The notes beneath the pieces were generated by a model, which was not told the origin of the DNA, made no database searches, and was given only the letters and a program-made list of their open reading frames with translations. DNA of 64,000 nucleotides, from positions 490,290-554,289 of the forward strand of contig NZ_KI912149.1 of assembly GCF_000517105.1 (NCBI RefSeq), in the 5' to 3' direction. Position 1 is the first letter of the stretch; each line of letters starts with the position of its first letter. Positions 54,203 through 61,853 of the stretch are shown piece by piece. The position numbers and the translations under genes are program-made. The stretch is from Fischerella sp. PCC 9605 (GTDB taxonomy: Bacteria; Cyanobacteriota; Cyanobacteriia; Cyanobacteriales; Nostocaceae).

Positions 54203-55594
54203 ATGACATCAACTATGAATGCGCTGACAATTTCTGATGAGCTACAGTTGATCGTAGAGTCAACCTTGCAAGATTTACGGTTGTGGGAAGTAAAGATTGA
54301 TCTAAATTATCTAGGCAGTGATTTGGAAAAACTCTTTAAAGATGAACCTCTACTGCCAGGAATTATCATAACTCATCATCAGCACTATGTTGGGATGGTT
54401 TCGCGACGGAGATTTTTTGAACATATGAGCCGTCCCTTTAGTTTAGAGCTATTTTTAAATCACCCGATCGAAAGGTTCCTTAATATCTTCAAAATTGAAA
54501 AAGAATCTGTGCTTTATAATACGACTTCTGTGATAGAAGCAACTCAAATAGCTTTGCAGCGATCACCCGAACAGTTATATGAGCCTATCATAGTCCAAAG
54601 TTCGTTTGGAAGGCATCAATTACTTGATTTTCATCAATTACTCTTATCTTACTCCCAAATTCAAGTCCTCACACTTACTCATCTACAACAGGCAAGGCAG
54701 CAAACAAAAATATCAGAACCAGACTTTTATCAACTCCAAGAACACCAGATAAGATTATTACATAATGAAAAAATTGCCACCTTAAAACAAGTGATTTGTG
54801 GCATTGCTAATGAAATCAATCATCCTACCAACGTTTTGGCTGGAAATTTGCTTCGTGCTAGTCGCTATATCCAGAATTTACTCGAACTAATTAGCCTTTA
54901 TCAACAACACTACCCAGAACCAGCGGTAGAAATTAAAACGGCAATCGATAAAGTTGAAATAGATAATTTAACTATCAACTTATCCAAGCTGCTAGATTCA
55001 ATGAAGGCGGGCACTAATCGTATTAAGCAGTTTGTCTATTCCTTGCAAAATTTCTACACGAATGAATCTGAAAAAAAAGCAATTGATATCCATGAAAGCC
55101 TTGAAAGTGCTTTACTAATTTTACAAAATCGTCTTAAGTTCAATAGTCATTGCAAAAACATTACCATTATTAAAGAATATAGTAATTTGCCTTTGGTAGA
55201 GTGCTACCCAGGAGAACTCAACCTGGTTTTCATCAATATTCTCAGTAATGCGATCGATGCCTTAGAAGAGGGACTAGAGATCGGAGACTGGGAACTAGGA
55301 AAAGATTCTTCTCAATACCCAGTTCCGACGATTCGCATTCGTACAAAACTGGCTAACTCACATAGAGTGGTAATTCACATTGCTAATAATGGCATTGGTA
55401 TGACAGAGGCAGTCAAACAAAGAATTTTTGACCCATTTTTTACAACCAAACCTGTTGGTAAAGGAACTGGACTGGGACTGTCTATAAGCTACCAAATTAT
55501 TGTTGAAAAACATGGAGGAACTCTGGAAGTAAATTCAGCAATCAGACAAGGTTCAGAATTTGCGATCGCCATCCCTATCAAGCAAGATTACTGA
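54203..55594 (+). CDS. Histidine-kinase-like protein with CBS-like sensor and Asn in place of the phospho-His
   Basis: 463 residues. Residues ~20-170 resemble a CBS pair (PGIIITHHQHYVGMVSRRRF, then SVIEATQIALQRS). The dimerisation region has GIANEINHPTNVLAGNLL where kinases of this group show G(V/I)AHEINNP; the codon is AAT, so the usual phospho-acceptor His is Asn. The ATPase domain seems complete: NILSNAIDALEE, IANNGIGM, FFTTKPVGKGTGLGLS. Residues ~351-369 (GLEIGDWELGKDSSQYPVPT) look like a repeat-derived insertion. It may be a pseudokinase or rely on the nearby His of INHP. Confidence 0.8.
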   Translation: MTSTMNALTISDELQLIVESTLQDLRLWEVKIDLNYLGSDLEKLFKDEPLLPGIIITHHQHYVGMVSRRRFFEHMSRPFSLELFLNHPIERFLNIFKIEKESVLYNTTSVIEATQIALQRSPEQLYEPIIVQSSFGRHQLLDFHQLLLSYSQIQVLTLTHLQQARQQTKISEPDFYQLQEHQIRLLHNEKIATLKQVICGIANEINHPTNVLAGNLLRASRYIQNLLELISLYQQHYPEPAVEIKTAIDKVEIDNLTINLSKLLDSMKAGTNRIKQFVYSLQNFYTNESEKKAIDIHESLESALLILQNRLKFNSHCKNITIIKEYSNLPLVECYPGELNLVFINILSNAIDALEEGLEIGDWELGKDSSQYPVPTIRIRTKLANSHRVVIHIANNGIGMTEAVKQRIFDPFFTTKPVGKGTGLGLSISYQIIVEKHGGTLEVNSAIRQGSEFAIAIPIKQDY

Positions 55595-55702
55595 ATCAAA
55601 TTGGTCAAATTATTAATAGAGTCAAAGCGAAAGGGCTTTTTGTTATGTTAGACTTCTGGCGTTGGTTCTGTCTGTTGACAGTAACTCCACTCATAACAGT
55701 CT

Positions 55703-55972
55703 ATGATTCGTAGTTTTAGAAAATACCATCGCCAGATTGCGATCGCGCTATGTCTACCCTTGTTTTTGACGGTACTAACAGGCATAGGCTACACCATTGT
55801 TGATGAATGGTTGCACCAAGGCGAATTAGGCGCCTTCATCCTCAGTCTTCACACCCTGTCAATCTTCCGTTTACAAGCAATTTATCCCCTGTTGAATGGC
55901 TTGGGGTTACTAGGATTGTTGATTACTGGTTTGAGTATGACAGGTTTATTTCGCAAACGCCCGGGTGGGTGA
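55703..55972 (+). CDS. Small two-to-three-helix membrane protein
   Basis: 89 residues. Membrane helices near residues 10-30 (QIAIALCLPLFLTVLTGIGYTI) and 60-80; the form recalls the PepSY-associated membrane helix proteins (KYHRQIAIALCLPLFLTVLTG) but is short. The C-terminus RKRPGG runs into repeat DNA, so the end may be truncated. A 22-residue hydrophobic ORF (55645-55713) overlaps its start by 11 bases and could be a translated leader. Confidence 0.55.
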   Translation: MIRSFRKYHRQIAIALCLPLFLTVLTGIGYTIVDEWLHQGELGAFILSLHTLSIFRLQAIYPLLNGLGLLGLLITGLSMTGLFRKRPGG

Positions 55973-56152
55973 ACCGGAGGTGGGGTGATGGGGTGAGTGG
56001 GGGAGTGGGCATTGGGCATTGGGCATTGGGCATAGTTAACAACCACTAACCACTAACCACTAACTACTAACCACTAACCACTAACGTACAGACGCAATGT
56101 TCCTCGCGTCTCTACCTACTAACTCTTGACAAATGACAAATGACTATTGACT
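55973..56152. repeat. Short tandem repeats
   Basis: GGGGTGATGGGGTGAGTGGG, repeated GGGCATT units (56005-56032) and ACTAACC heptamers (56040-56085). Non-coding. Confidence 0.6.
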
Positions 56153-56407
56153 ATGGCTTCCGGCATCTACGCGATCGCACACATCGGTCATTTAAAACTT
56201 TACGTTGGCGAAGTCAACAGACTTAGCAAAGTATGGCCGCCTATGCTTGCCCAACTTAACAGTGGTACATATCCCCATCCACAGTTGCAACAGGTATGGA
56301 ATTCTGAAGGAAACAAGCGTCACTTCACATTTCACACCAAGACAGAAATTATCGGTGACAAGGATATTTTAGGTATCGAAAAACTTTTGGCAGAAACTGC
56401 TAAGTAA
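56153..56407 (+). CDS. GIY-YIG-like protein with degenerate active site
   Basis: 84 residues. SGIYAIAHIGHLKLYVGEV matches the GIY...YVG strands, then LQQVWNSEGNKRHFTFHTKT and the closing helix LGIEKLLAE with its metal-binding Glu. The conserved helix that normally reads RxxxH is NRLSKVWPPMLAQL here: the catalytic Arg position is shifted or lost and the His is absent. It is probably a non-catalytic member or a protein for another use. The ATG at 56153 has no strong ribosome binding site. Confidence 0.6.
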   Translation: MASGIYAIAHIGHLKLYVGEVNRLSKVWPPMLAQLNSGTYPHPQLQQVWNSEGNKRHFTFHTKTEIIGDKDILGIEKLLAETAK

Positions 56408-56487
56408 GTAGTTGTTTGTTGATTGTTGGACGAGTCAAGCGTCTTTGCTACTATCCAAAATAAACACCAGAATTTCAAGAATTACTT

Positions 56488-56808
56488 ATGGTGTGGAATC
56501 CAGGACAGTCGTTGTTTGGCGATCGCTATTTTATCGAAACAAAGCTTGGTGAGGGTGGAATTGGCATTACTTACCTCGCCAAAAACAAACGCGATCAACC
56601 ACGAGTAATTAAAACTTATAGAGAAGAAATTTTTAACGACCCTGTTTGTTTACCACACCGCAATAAATTACGTCAAGACTTCTGTGAAGAAGCATTACGC
56701 CTTGCTTTGTGTCGTCATCTCCATATTGTGCAAGTGGAAAATGTCTTTAACGAAGGCGAATTTCCTTGTATGGCGATGGAATACATCTCTACTAAGCTAC
56801 TATATTAG
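56488..56808 (+). pseudogene. Truncated serine/threonine protein kinase (N-lobe only)
   Basis: 106 residues: LFGDRYFIETKLGEGGIGITYLA is the glycine loop, VIKTYRE has the Lys, EALRLALCRHLHIVQVENVF the C-helix and strand 4, MAMEYIS the hinge. The frame then stops, with no HRD or DFG motifs anywhere downstream. Intact homologues in cyanobacteria continue for several hundred residues. The break coincides with the operator-like palindromes of the mazEF module that follows, so insertion or recombination of that module probably destroyed the gene. Confidence 0.8.
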
Positions 56809-56850
56809 TAGGAATTAGTAGGAATTTTATTGCTACTATATAGTAGGAAT
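56797..56850. promoter_or_regulatory. Paired palindromes upstream of mazE (candidate operator)
   Basis: CTACTATATAGTAG (56833-56846) is a perfect 14-base palindrome; CTACTATATTAGTAG (56797-56811) is a near copy. Both are followed by GAAT, and AGTAGGAATT is repeated between them. RHH antitoxins bind such paired sites to repress their own operon. Confidence 0.65.
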
Positions 56851-57075
56851 ATGAATGTCGAAAAACTATCCATTTCCTTGCCACCGTCCTTAGTGGAGTT
56901 TATTGAAAATTACAAGCTTAGTAAGGGATGCAAATCTCGTTCGCAAGTAATCGAAGAAGCATTAGAATTGCTGCGAAATCGAGAACTAGAGGAAGCTTAC
57001 CGCCAAGCATCTGCTGAAGTTGACAGCGATTGGGATGTAACGGTTGCAGATGGATTGACAGATGAAACGTGGTGA
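56851..57075 (+). CDS. mazE: MazE-like antitoxin (ribbon-helix-helix)
   Basis: 74 residues from ATG 56851; the frame is open seven codons upstream through a TTG inside the palindrome, not used. KLSISLPPSLVEFIENY and RSQVIEEALELLRNRELEEAY form a ribbon-helix-helix fold; the acidic tail (VDSDWDVTVADGL) is the toxin-neutralising part. Its end overlaps the toxin start by 14 bases, the usual arrangement. Confidence 0.88.
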   Translation: MNVEKLSISLPPSLVEFIENYKLSKGCKSRSQVIEEALELLRNRELEEAYRQASAEVDSDWDVTVADGLTDETW

Positions 57076-57400
57076 TATTTATTACGCAGACCTTAGTCCC
57101 GCAATAGGTTCTGAAATGGATAAACGTCGTCCAGTGCTAATAGTTAGTAATGATGCTAATAATCGTGCCGCTACTACGGTGACAATTTTACCACTAACTT
57201 CTAATGTTAACCGTGTTTATCCCTTCGAGGTTTTGCTCAACCCAGATGATAGCGGTTTACCCAAGGCATCAAAAATACAAGCGCAGCAGGTAAGAACAAT
57301 CTCCAAACAACGAATTACTGGCGAAGTTGTAGGTAGTTTAAGTGAAGAGTTGATGGTATTAGTTGATGTTGCCTTGAAACTGCATTTGGGCTTGGGTTGA
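57062..57400 (+). CDS. mazF: MazF-type endoribonuclease toxin
   Basis: 112 residues, full length for the family. MKRGDIYYADLSPAIGSEMD, KRRPVLIVSND, VTILPLTSN and LPKASKIQAQQVRTISKQRI are diagnostic, including the Arg of RRPVL and the Ser/Thr of ILPLTS. MazF enzymes cleave mRNA at short sequences. It is co-translated with the antitoxin gene. A terminator at 57464-57490 follows. Confidence 0.93.
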   Translation: MKRGDIYYADLSPAIGSEMDKRRPVLIVSNDANNRAATTVTILPLTSNVNRVYPFEVLLNPDDSGLPKASKIQAQQVRTISKQRITGEVVGSLSEELMVLVDVALKLHLGLG

Positions 57401-57463
57401 GTTATTAGGATAAATTGCAATACGCTTCGGATAAGCCTTCAGTCTTTAGCCTGAGGCTAGAAT

Positions 57464-57490
57464 AACCAAGCCTGTTCCCCAGGCTTGGTT
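57464..57490. terminator. Bidirectional terminator
   Basis: AACCAAGCCT pairs with AGGCTTGGTT around GTTCCCC, and T/A-rich flanks on both sides. Sits between mazF and the convergent amidohydrolase gene. Confidence 0.75.
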
Positions 57491-57506
57491 TGTGTAGGTG
57501 CACCTT

Positions 57507-58949
57507 TTAGGGTGACGGCTTTTGGTCAATCATGCGATCGCTATTTGATCGCAAACCCATCACCAAGCGATAATGCGCTTCAATTTGGGCAACGGTTTGA
57601 GACTGGCGTTGAGTATGCCACTGACTGTGGTTAAATAACTCTTGCCGCAAGTTACTAACATCGATAGTTGTGACTTTCCCGTCAGCAACAATTTGCTTAC
57701 CATTCACCCACACGCTATCAACAACATTACTAGGACGCCCTAAAACTAACAAACCAATCGGATCTGTACGTGGTAGCAATGATAAGTTGGTAAGGTCATA
57801 CATTACCAAATCAGCTTTTTTACCGATACTCAGTGAACCGAGTTTGTCTGCCATATTCAGACCCTTTACACCACCCAAGGATGCCATTTCTACTGCTTGC
57901 CTGGGTGTAATCCAGTGTCGATAATCTAAATCGGTAACGTTGTGTAATATAGAACCAATTTTGATCGCTTCCAGTAAGTCTTGGGAATCATTGCTAGATG
58001 CACCATCACACCCAAAAGTCACGTTTACCCCTGCTTGACGATATTTTAAAATCGGGGCAATACCACTACCCAAACGCAAGTTACTCAAAGGGTTATGGAC
58101 AACTGTAGATTGAGTTTCGGTGAGGATGGCGATGTCAGCGTCAGTCAAATGGACGCAATGAGCTAGAGTTGTGCGATAGTCTAAATAACCAATGCGTTTG
58201 AGATGTGCAACGGCAGTATATCCGTATTTTTCTTGAGCAAGTTTTTCTTGGGCTTTAGTTTCCAGTAAATGAGAGTGGCGGCAAAGATTATATTTTTCGC
58301 TTAATTGACTACACCCCTCAAATAAAGCATCAGAACACAGTTGAATACCCGTAGGGGCAACTAAAATGCTTATACCCTCCTCGGGACGATGAAACTGTTT
58401 TACCGCCTCTTCAATAAGTTCCAATGTTGCACCAGTTGAGCGAAAATAAGGCTCGTGGGTTTGTTGAGTTTCTCCGGATGGGATGCCAGCGGTGATCGAT
58501 TCATCTTGAATCAAGGGTGCAACAAAGGCACGAATACCAACTTCTTTGTAAGCGCGAATCGCTGTGGCAATAGTTTCTAATTCTTTGTCAGGAATTAACA
58601 CTAAATGATCTACAACACTTGTGCCGCCAGAAAGTAGAGTTTCTACTGCTGTTCCCAAAGCACTGAGGTAAACTTTCTCTGGATCTAAAGGCGCAAAATC
58701 ATATAGTTCTGCCAGCCATAATTCCAACGGCAACATTGACATTATCCCCCGTTGCCACATTTCCGACGAGTGAGTGTGGGCGTTAACGAATCCTGGCAAT
58801 AGTAACTTATTTTGACCGTTAATAGGGGTTCCCACAACATCAAGATTTGGGGCGATCGCGGTAATGTTTCCCTCTACAACTTGGACGTCAACGGTGGTGT
58901 AACCATTCTCGACAGGAATTAAAACATTCTGGATTGTAAAATTTATCAT
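57507..58949 (-). CDS. Amidohydrolase of the SAH/MTA deaminase - chlorohydrolase group
   Basis: 480 residues from ATG 58949 (MINFTIQNVLIPVENG); an upstream ATG extends the frame 14 codons without support. Metal ligands: HTH in PGFVNAHTHSSEMWQRG, His in CRHSHLLETKAQE, His in LAHCVHL, Asp in FGCDGASSNDSQ. The layout fits deaminases and dechlorinases acting on N-heterocycles such as S-adenosylhomocysteine, guanine or triazines. The catalytic Glu lies in HLLETKA. It is divergent from a cysteine hydrolase gene 80 bases away, so both may serve nitrogen salvage from a cyclic or amide compound. Confidence 0.85.
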   Translation of the reverse strand: MINFTIQNVLIPVENGYTTVDVQVVEGNITAIAPNLDVVGTPINGQNKLLLPGFVNAHTHSSEMWQRGIMSMLPLELWLAELYDFAPLDPEKVYLSALGTAVETLLSGGTSVVDHLVLIPDKELETIATAIRAYKEVGIRAFVAPLIQDESITAGIPSGETQQTHEPYFRSTGATLELIEEAVKQFHRPEEGISILVAPTGIQLCSDALFEGCSQLSEKYNLCRHSHLLETKAQEKLAQEKYGYTAVAHLKRIGYLDYRTTLAHCVHLTDADIAILTETQSTVVHNPLSNLRLGSGIAPILKYRQAGVNVTFGCDGASSNDSQDLLEAIKIGSILHNVTDLDYRHWITPRQAVEMASLGGVKGLNMADKLGSLSIGKKADLVMYDLTNLSLLPRTDPIGLLVLGRPSNVVDSVWVNGKQIVADGKVTTIDVSNLRQELFNHSQWHTQRQSQTVAQIEAHYRLVMGLRSNSDRMIDQKPSP

Positions 58950-59029
58950 TTTAACCTTGATTAAGTAATGACACGCAAAGCAGAATTTCAAGTTAAAAAG
59001 TAAAAGATGGTGTTGGGTGTTGCAATTTT

Positions 59030-59800
59030 ATGAATCTGCCTCTTTGGAAATTAGGAGTTGCACCAAATGCTTGGGCGGTAAATCAGGCGATCGCAGACAT
59101 CACTCGTCCTCCCCTTGAACCACAACCCGTTATCTTATCAACAGAAACCAAAAGCTTGCGCCTTGACTTAGCAAAAGCTGCCATCCTCGTCATCGATATG
59201 CAAAACGATTTCTGTCACCCTGATGGTTGGTTAGCGCATATCGGTGTAGATGTTACCCCAGCGCGTCAGCCAATCAAACCTTTACAAATCTTATTGCCAG
59301 CACTGCGCTCTGCGAATGTTCCCGTAGTATGGGTAAATTGGGGAAACCGCCCCGACTTACTCAATATTAGTGCAAGTGTACATCACGTCTACAACCCCAC
59401 GGGTGAAGGTGTCGGCTTGGGCGATCCACTGCCTAGCAATGGTGCTAAGGTACTAATGGCGGGTAGTTGGGCAGCAGCAGTGGTAGACGAACTAGAACAA
59501 CTACCAGAAGACGTTCGCGTCGATAAATACCGCATGAGTGGCTTTTGGGATACTCCCTTAGATACTATCCTGCGGAACTTGGGCAGAACAACACTGTTTT
59601 TTGCAGGTGTCAATGCTGACCAATGTGTAATGGCCACTCTACAAGATGCTAACTTTTTAGGATACGACTGCATACTAGTGAAAGACTGTACTGCAACCAC
59701 TTCTCCTGAGTATTGTTGGCTGGCGACACTATACAACGTCAAGCAGTGTTTTGGTTTCGTCACAGATTCAGAAGCAATTTTAAAAGTAATTAATGGTTAG
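59030..59800 (+). CDS. Isochorismatase-family cysteine hydrolase (amidase)
   Basis: 256 residues. The Asp-Lys-Cys triad is Asp56 (VIDMQNDF), Lys166 (VDKYRMSGF) and Cys199 (NADQCVMAT), with the non-prolyl cis-peptide region GVNADQC. The family includes biuret, ureidoacrylate and N-carbamoyl hydrolases, which release ammonia or carbamate. A ~45-residue N-terminal extension (PLWKLGVAPNAWAVNQAIAD) resembles those of RutB/biuret hydrolase-like enzymes. The neighbouring amidohydrolase and cupin genes suggest a short pathway. Confidence 0.85.
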   Translation: MNLPLWKLGVAPNAWAVNQAIADITRPPLEPQPVILSTETKSLRLDLAKAAILVIDMQNDFCHPDGWLAHIGVDVTPARQPIKPLQILLPALRSANVPVVWVNWGNRPDLLNISASVHHVYNPTGEGVGLGDPLPSNGAKVLMAGSWAAAVVDELEQLPEDVRVDKYRMSGFWDTPLDTILRNLGRTTLFFAGVNADQCVMATLQDANFLGYDCILVKDCTATTSPEYCWLATLYNVKQCFGFVTDSEAILKVING

Positions 59801-59945
59801 TGGTTAGTAGATAGTGGTTAGTGGTTAACACCTACTACTAACTACTAACCAATGTAGAGACGTGCCATGGCACGTCTCTACAACCACTAACTACTAACTA
59901 CTAACTACTAACTACCAATAACAAATGACTAAGGACTAAGGACAT
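59801..59945. repeat. Repeat spacer with 28-base perfect palindrome
   Basis: 59854-59881 is a perfect 28-base palindrome centred on GTGCCATGGCAC, between TAGTGGTTAGTGG and CTAACTACTAACTA repeats. A 20-base core of it recurs at 2998-3017. Confidence 0.75.
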
Positions 59946-60398
59946 ATGACAAATTGTTGTGTAATTCCTGTCATCAAGTCTCCCAAAGATTACCAAGCCT
60001 ATCGCATTAGTCCCCATGATACAAATCGCTTGGCGATAGTGTTCGATCCGGCAATTGCCAATACTTCTCTGACTTGTTGCGTAGAAATTTTTGATGTTGG
60101 TGGCAAAACGCCTCCCAACCGCCATCAGTTAGCAGTAGAAATGTTTTTTGTTCTCAAAGGGGAAGGCAGGGCAACTTGTGATGGTAAGACTGTGCCGATT
60201 AAAGCAGGAGATAGTTTATTAGTACCGCCCACTGGTACTCATGTGATTGAAAATACGGGTTCAGGACGTTTGTATACGTTAACTGTTATGGTTCCTAATG
60301 AAGACTTTGCCGAGTTAATTCGTAGCGGCACGCCTGTAGAATTAGATACAGAAGATATGACTGTACTTGGTAGATTGGATGCTTTCGTGTCAAATTGA
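59946..60398 (+). CDS. Cupin-fold protein
   Basis: 150 residues. One cupin domain: motif 1 PPNRHQLAVEMFFVLKGEGR (His, Glu), motif 2 GDSLLVPPTGTHVIENTG (His). The usual second His of motif 1 is replaced (RHQ instead of HxH), so metal binding may involve fewer ligands. Single-domain cupins of this sort act as dioxygenases, isomerases or small-molecule sensors. Same strand as the cysteine hydrolase and 145 bases behind it. Confidence 0.75.
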   Translation: MTNCCVIPVIKSPKDYQAYRISPHDTNRLAIVFDPAIANTSLTCCVEIFDVGGKTPPNRHQLAVEMFFVLKGEGRATCDGKTVPIKAGDSLLVPPTGTHVIENTGSGRLYTLTVMVPNEDFAELIRSGTPVELDTEDMTVLGRLDAFVSN

Positions 60399-60445
60399 AG
60401 TTTTCAACCACAAATAAACGCAGATAGACATAGATGTACTTTTAG

Positions 60446-60542
60446 GGCGTTGCATAATTGCGGGATGATTTTGGAATTCGCATGACTCAATAATCACCGT
60501 ATCCCCGCGTCAGCCTCATTCATCCCATTATTCAGCAACGCC
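60446..60542. mobile_element. MITE copy 1 with 8-base target duplication
   Basis: 97 bases beginning GGCGTTGC and ending GCAACGCC; inner arms TAATTGCGGGATGA and TCATCCCATTATTCAG extend the imperfect inverted repeat. It is bordered by perfect direct repeats ACTTTTAG (60438-60445 and 60543-60550). Confidence 0.8.
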
Positions 60543-60938
60543 ACTTTTAGTGTTCTGTGGGTATTTGCGTGTAGTATTCCGACTACTTTTACCAAAACAG
60601 CGTCTGTTTGTGCAACACAACCACCTTCAATACCTTTTGGTTAAGGGGGAAAGGGAAAAGGGAAAGGGATGGATATTTACCCTTTCCCCTTACCCTTTAA
60701 CATGCATCCCAGCTATAACTCCAGATCAAAGGTGCTAATCCGAAAAGTATTGCAACCACCTTGCGTTCTCACGTTGCTTAATCGACGGAAAATTTACAGC
60801 TGAAAAAATTGTCATTTTTTCATGTTCAAAATTCATTTAAAAATGACAAAAAAATATATCTGATACACTTCAGGTGTTTGCTACTAAATATCGCCATATC
60901 CTTTGCTTGCAACTATTTACGGCGCTAGTCTCACAATT

Positions 60939-61064
60939 AACCCCGGTAGCACCGGGGTTAATTTTTACCCAATTTCTAGGAGGAGATTCCCTGTTCCCAA
61001 TTGGTCACTGGGTCACTATAGTAACGAGAGGAAACGTTCGGCTCAACCCCAGTTTTACTGGGGT
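60939..61064 (+). terminator. Two terminator-like hairpins without a preceding gene
   Basis: AACCCCGGT/ACCGGGGTT with loop AGC then AATTTTT (60939-60966), and ACCCCAG/CTGGGGT with loop TTTTA (61046-61064). Both are strong hairpins only 86 bases apart in a region with no gene. Confidence 0.5.
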
Positions 61065-61363
61065 CTTACTTTTGAGACCATTAATCCTAGCGTCAATCTG
61101 TAACAGCGTCAATCTGTCCTTTTGACTAGGGAATTATGCTTAATAGCTGTTTTTGGCTCGGAGTTTACTTTTTATACAATATTGCCTGTTGAAAACAGTC
61201 TTTACTAGTGAAAATCCTGATTTTGAGATTTAACTTAAGGTTTTCAGTAGCAAAGCGATCGCCCATCAAACAAAGCAAATACACGAAGCTTGGTGCTTGA
61301 GTAATGGTGACTTAGCCCTAAACTTTAACATTTGCTTACATGCAAGCATCGGATACAAAAGCG

Positions 61364-61461
61364 GGTGTTGCTGAATAATGGGATGAATGAGGCTGATGCA
61401 CCAGACGCCGTGATTATTGAGTTATGCAAACTCCAAAATTATCTCGCAATCATGCAACGTT
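61364..61461. mobile_element. MITE copy 2, inverted, with its own 8-base target duplication
   Basis: 98 bases, about 80 percent like copy 1 in reverse orientation (GGTGTTGCTGAATAATGGGA ... CATGCAACGTT). Bordered by perfect direct repeats CAAAAGCG (61356-61363 and 61462-61469), different from those of copy 1, so it is an independent insertion. Confidence 0.8.
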
Positions 61462-61549
61462 CAAAAGCGATAAACTGAATCTCCGGCTTTCTAACTCAAG
61501 TTTCTTGGTTTCCAAGTACCGATTTTTATTTTACCTTCCTGCCCGGCAA

Positions 61550-61742
61550 TATAGGACTCATATTTGATTTTTGAAATATACGTAGGGGAGGCAAAAAGGG
61601 GTGTGGATTTTCCTCCCCCTTTATTGCCGTTGCGTTATGCCTCTGGCTAACGCACCATCCAAAGGCTTTGGTGCGTTACGCGATCGCGTAACACACCCTA
61701 CAGATACTTAGATTTTTTCATAAATCAAATCGGATTCCTATA
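61550..61742. mobile_element. MITE-like element with ~40-base imperfect TIRs
   Basis: Left end TATAGGACTCATATTTGATT, right end (reverse complement) TATAGGAATCCGATTTGATT; similarity continues for about 35 bases. The centre holds a GCGTTATGCC/GGTGCGTTACG repeat. No target duplication longer than TA is seen. Confidence 0.6.
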
Positions 61743-61853
61743 GCTACATAAAGTGATAGTCACCTTTTTTCAAGCTACGACCACAAACTTTGCATTTACG
61801 ATAAATCTATCCAAATCATCTGTGGTCGAATTAATCATCTTTCCTTCATACCC

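Larger units (their letters stand above)
60399..61853. other. 1.45-kb gene-free region rich in MITE-like elements
   Basis: Holds two copies of one MITE family, another MITE-like element, a GGGAAAGGG / CCCTTTCCCC hairpin (60640-60705), two terminator-like hairpins (60939-60959, 61046-61064) and the 28-base element at 61211-61238. No credible gene. Confidence 0.6.

Noticed and set aside
59854..59881. 28-base palindrome as a specific operator for the cupin gene
   Set aside because: A 20-base core of it, with the same kind of flanking repeats, is present at 2998-3017, so it is an interspersed repeat.
60874..61125. 83-residue open frame in the MITE region
   Set aside because: It spans two terminator-like hairpins and has no ribosome binding site or protein-like pattern.
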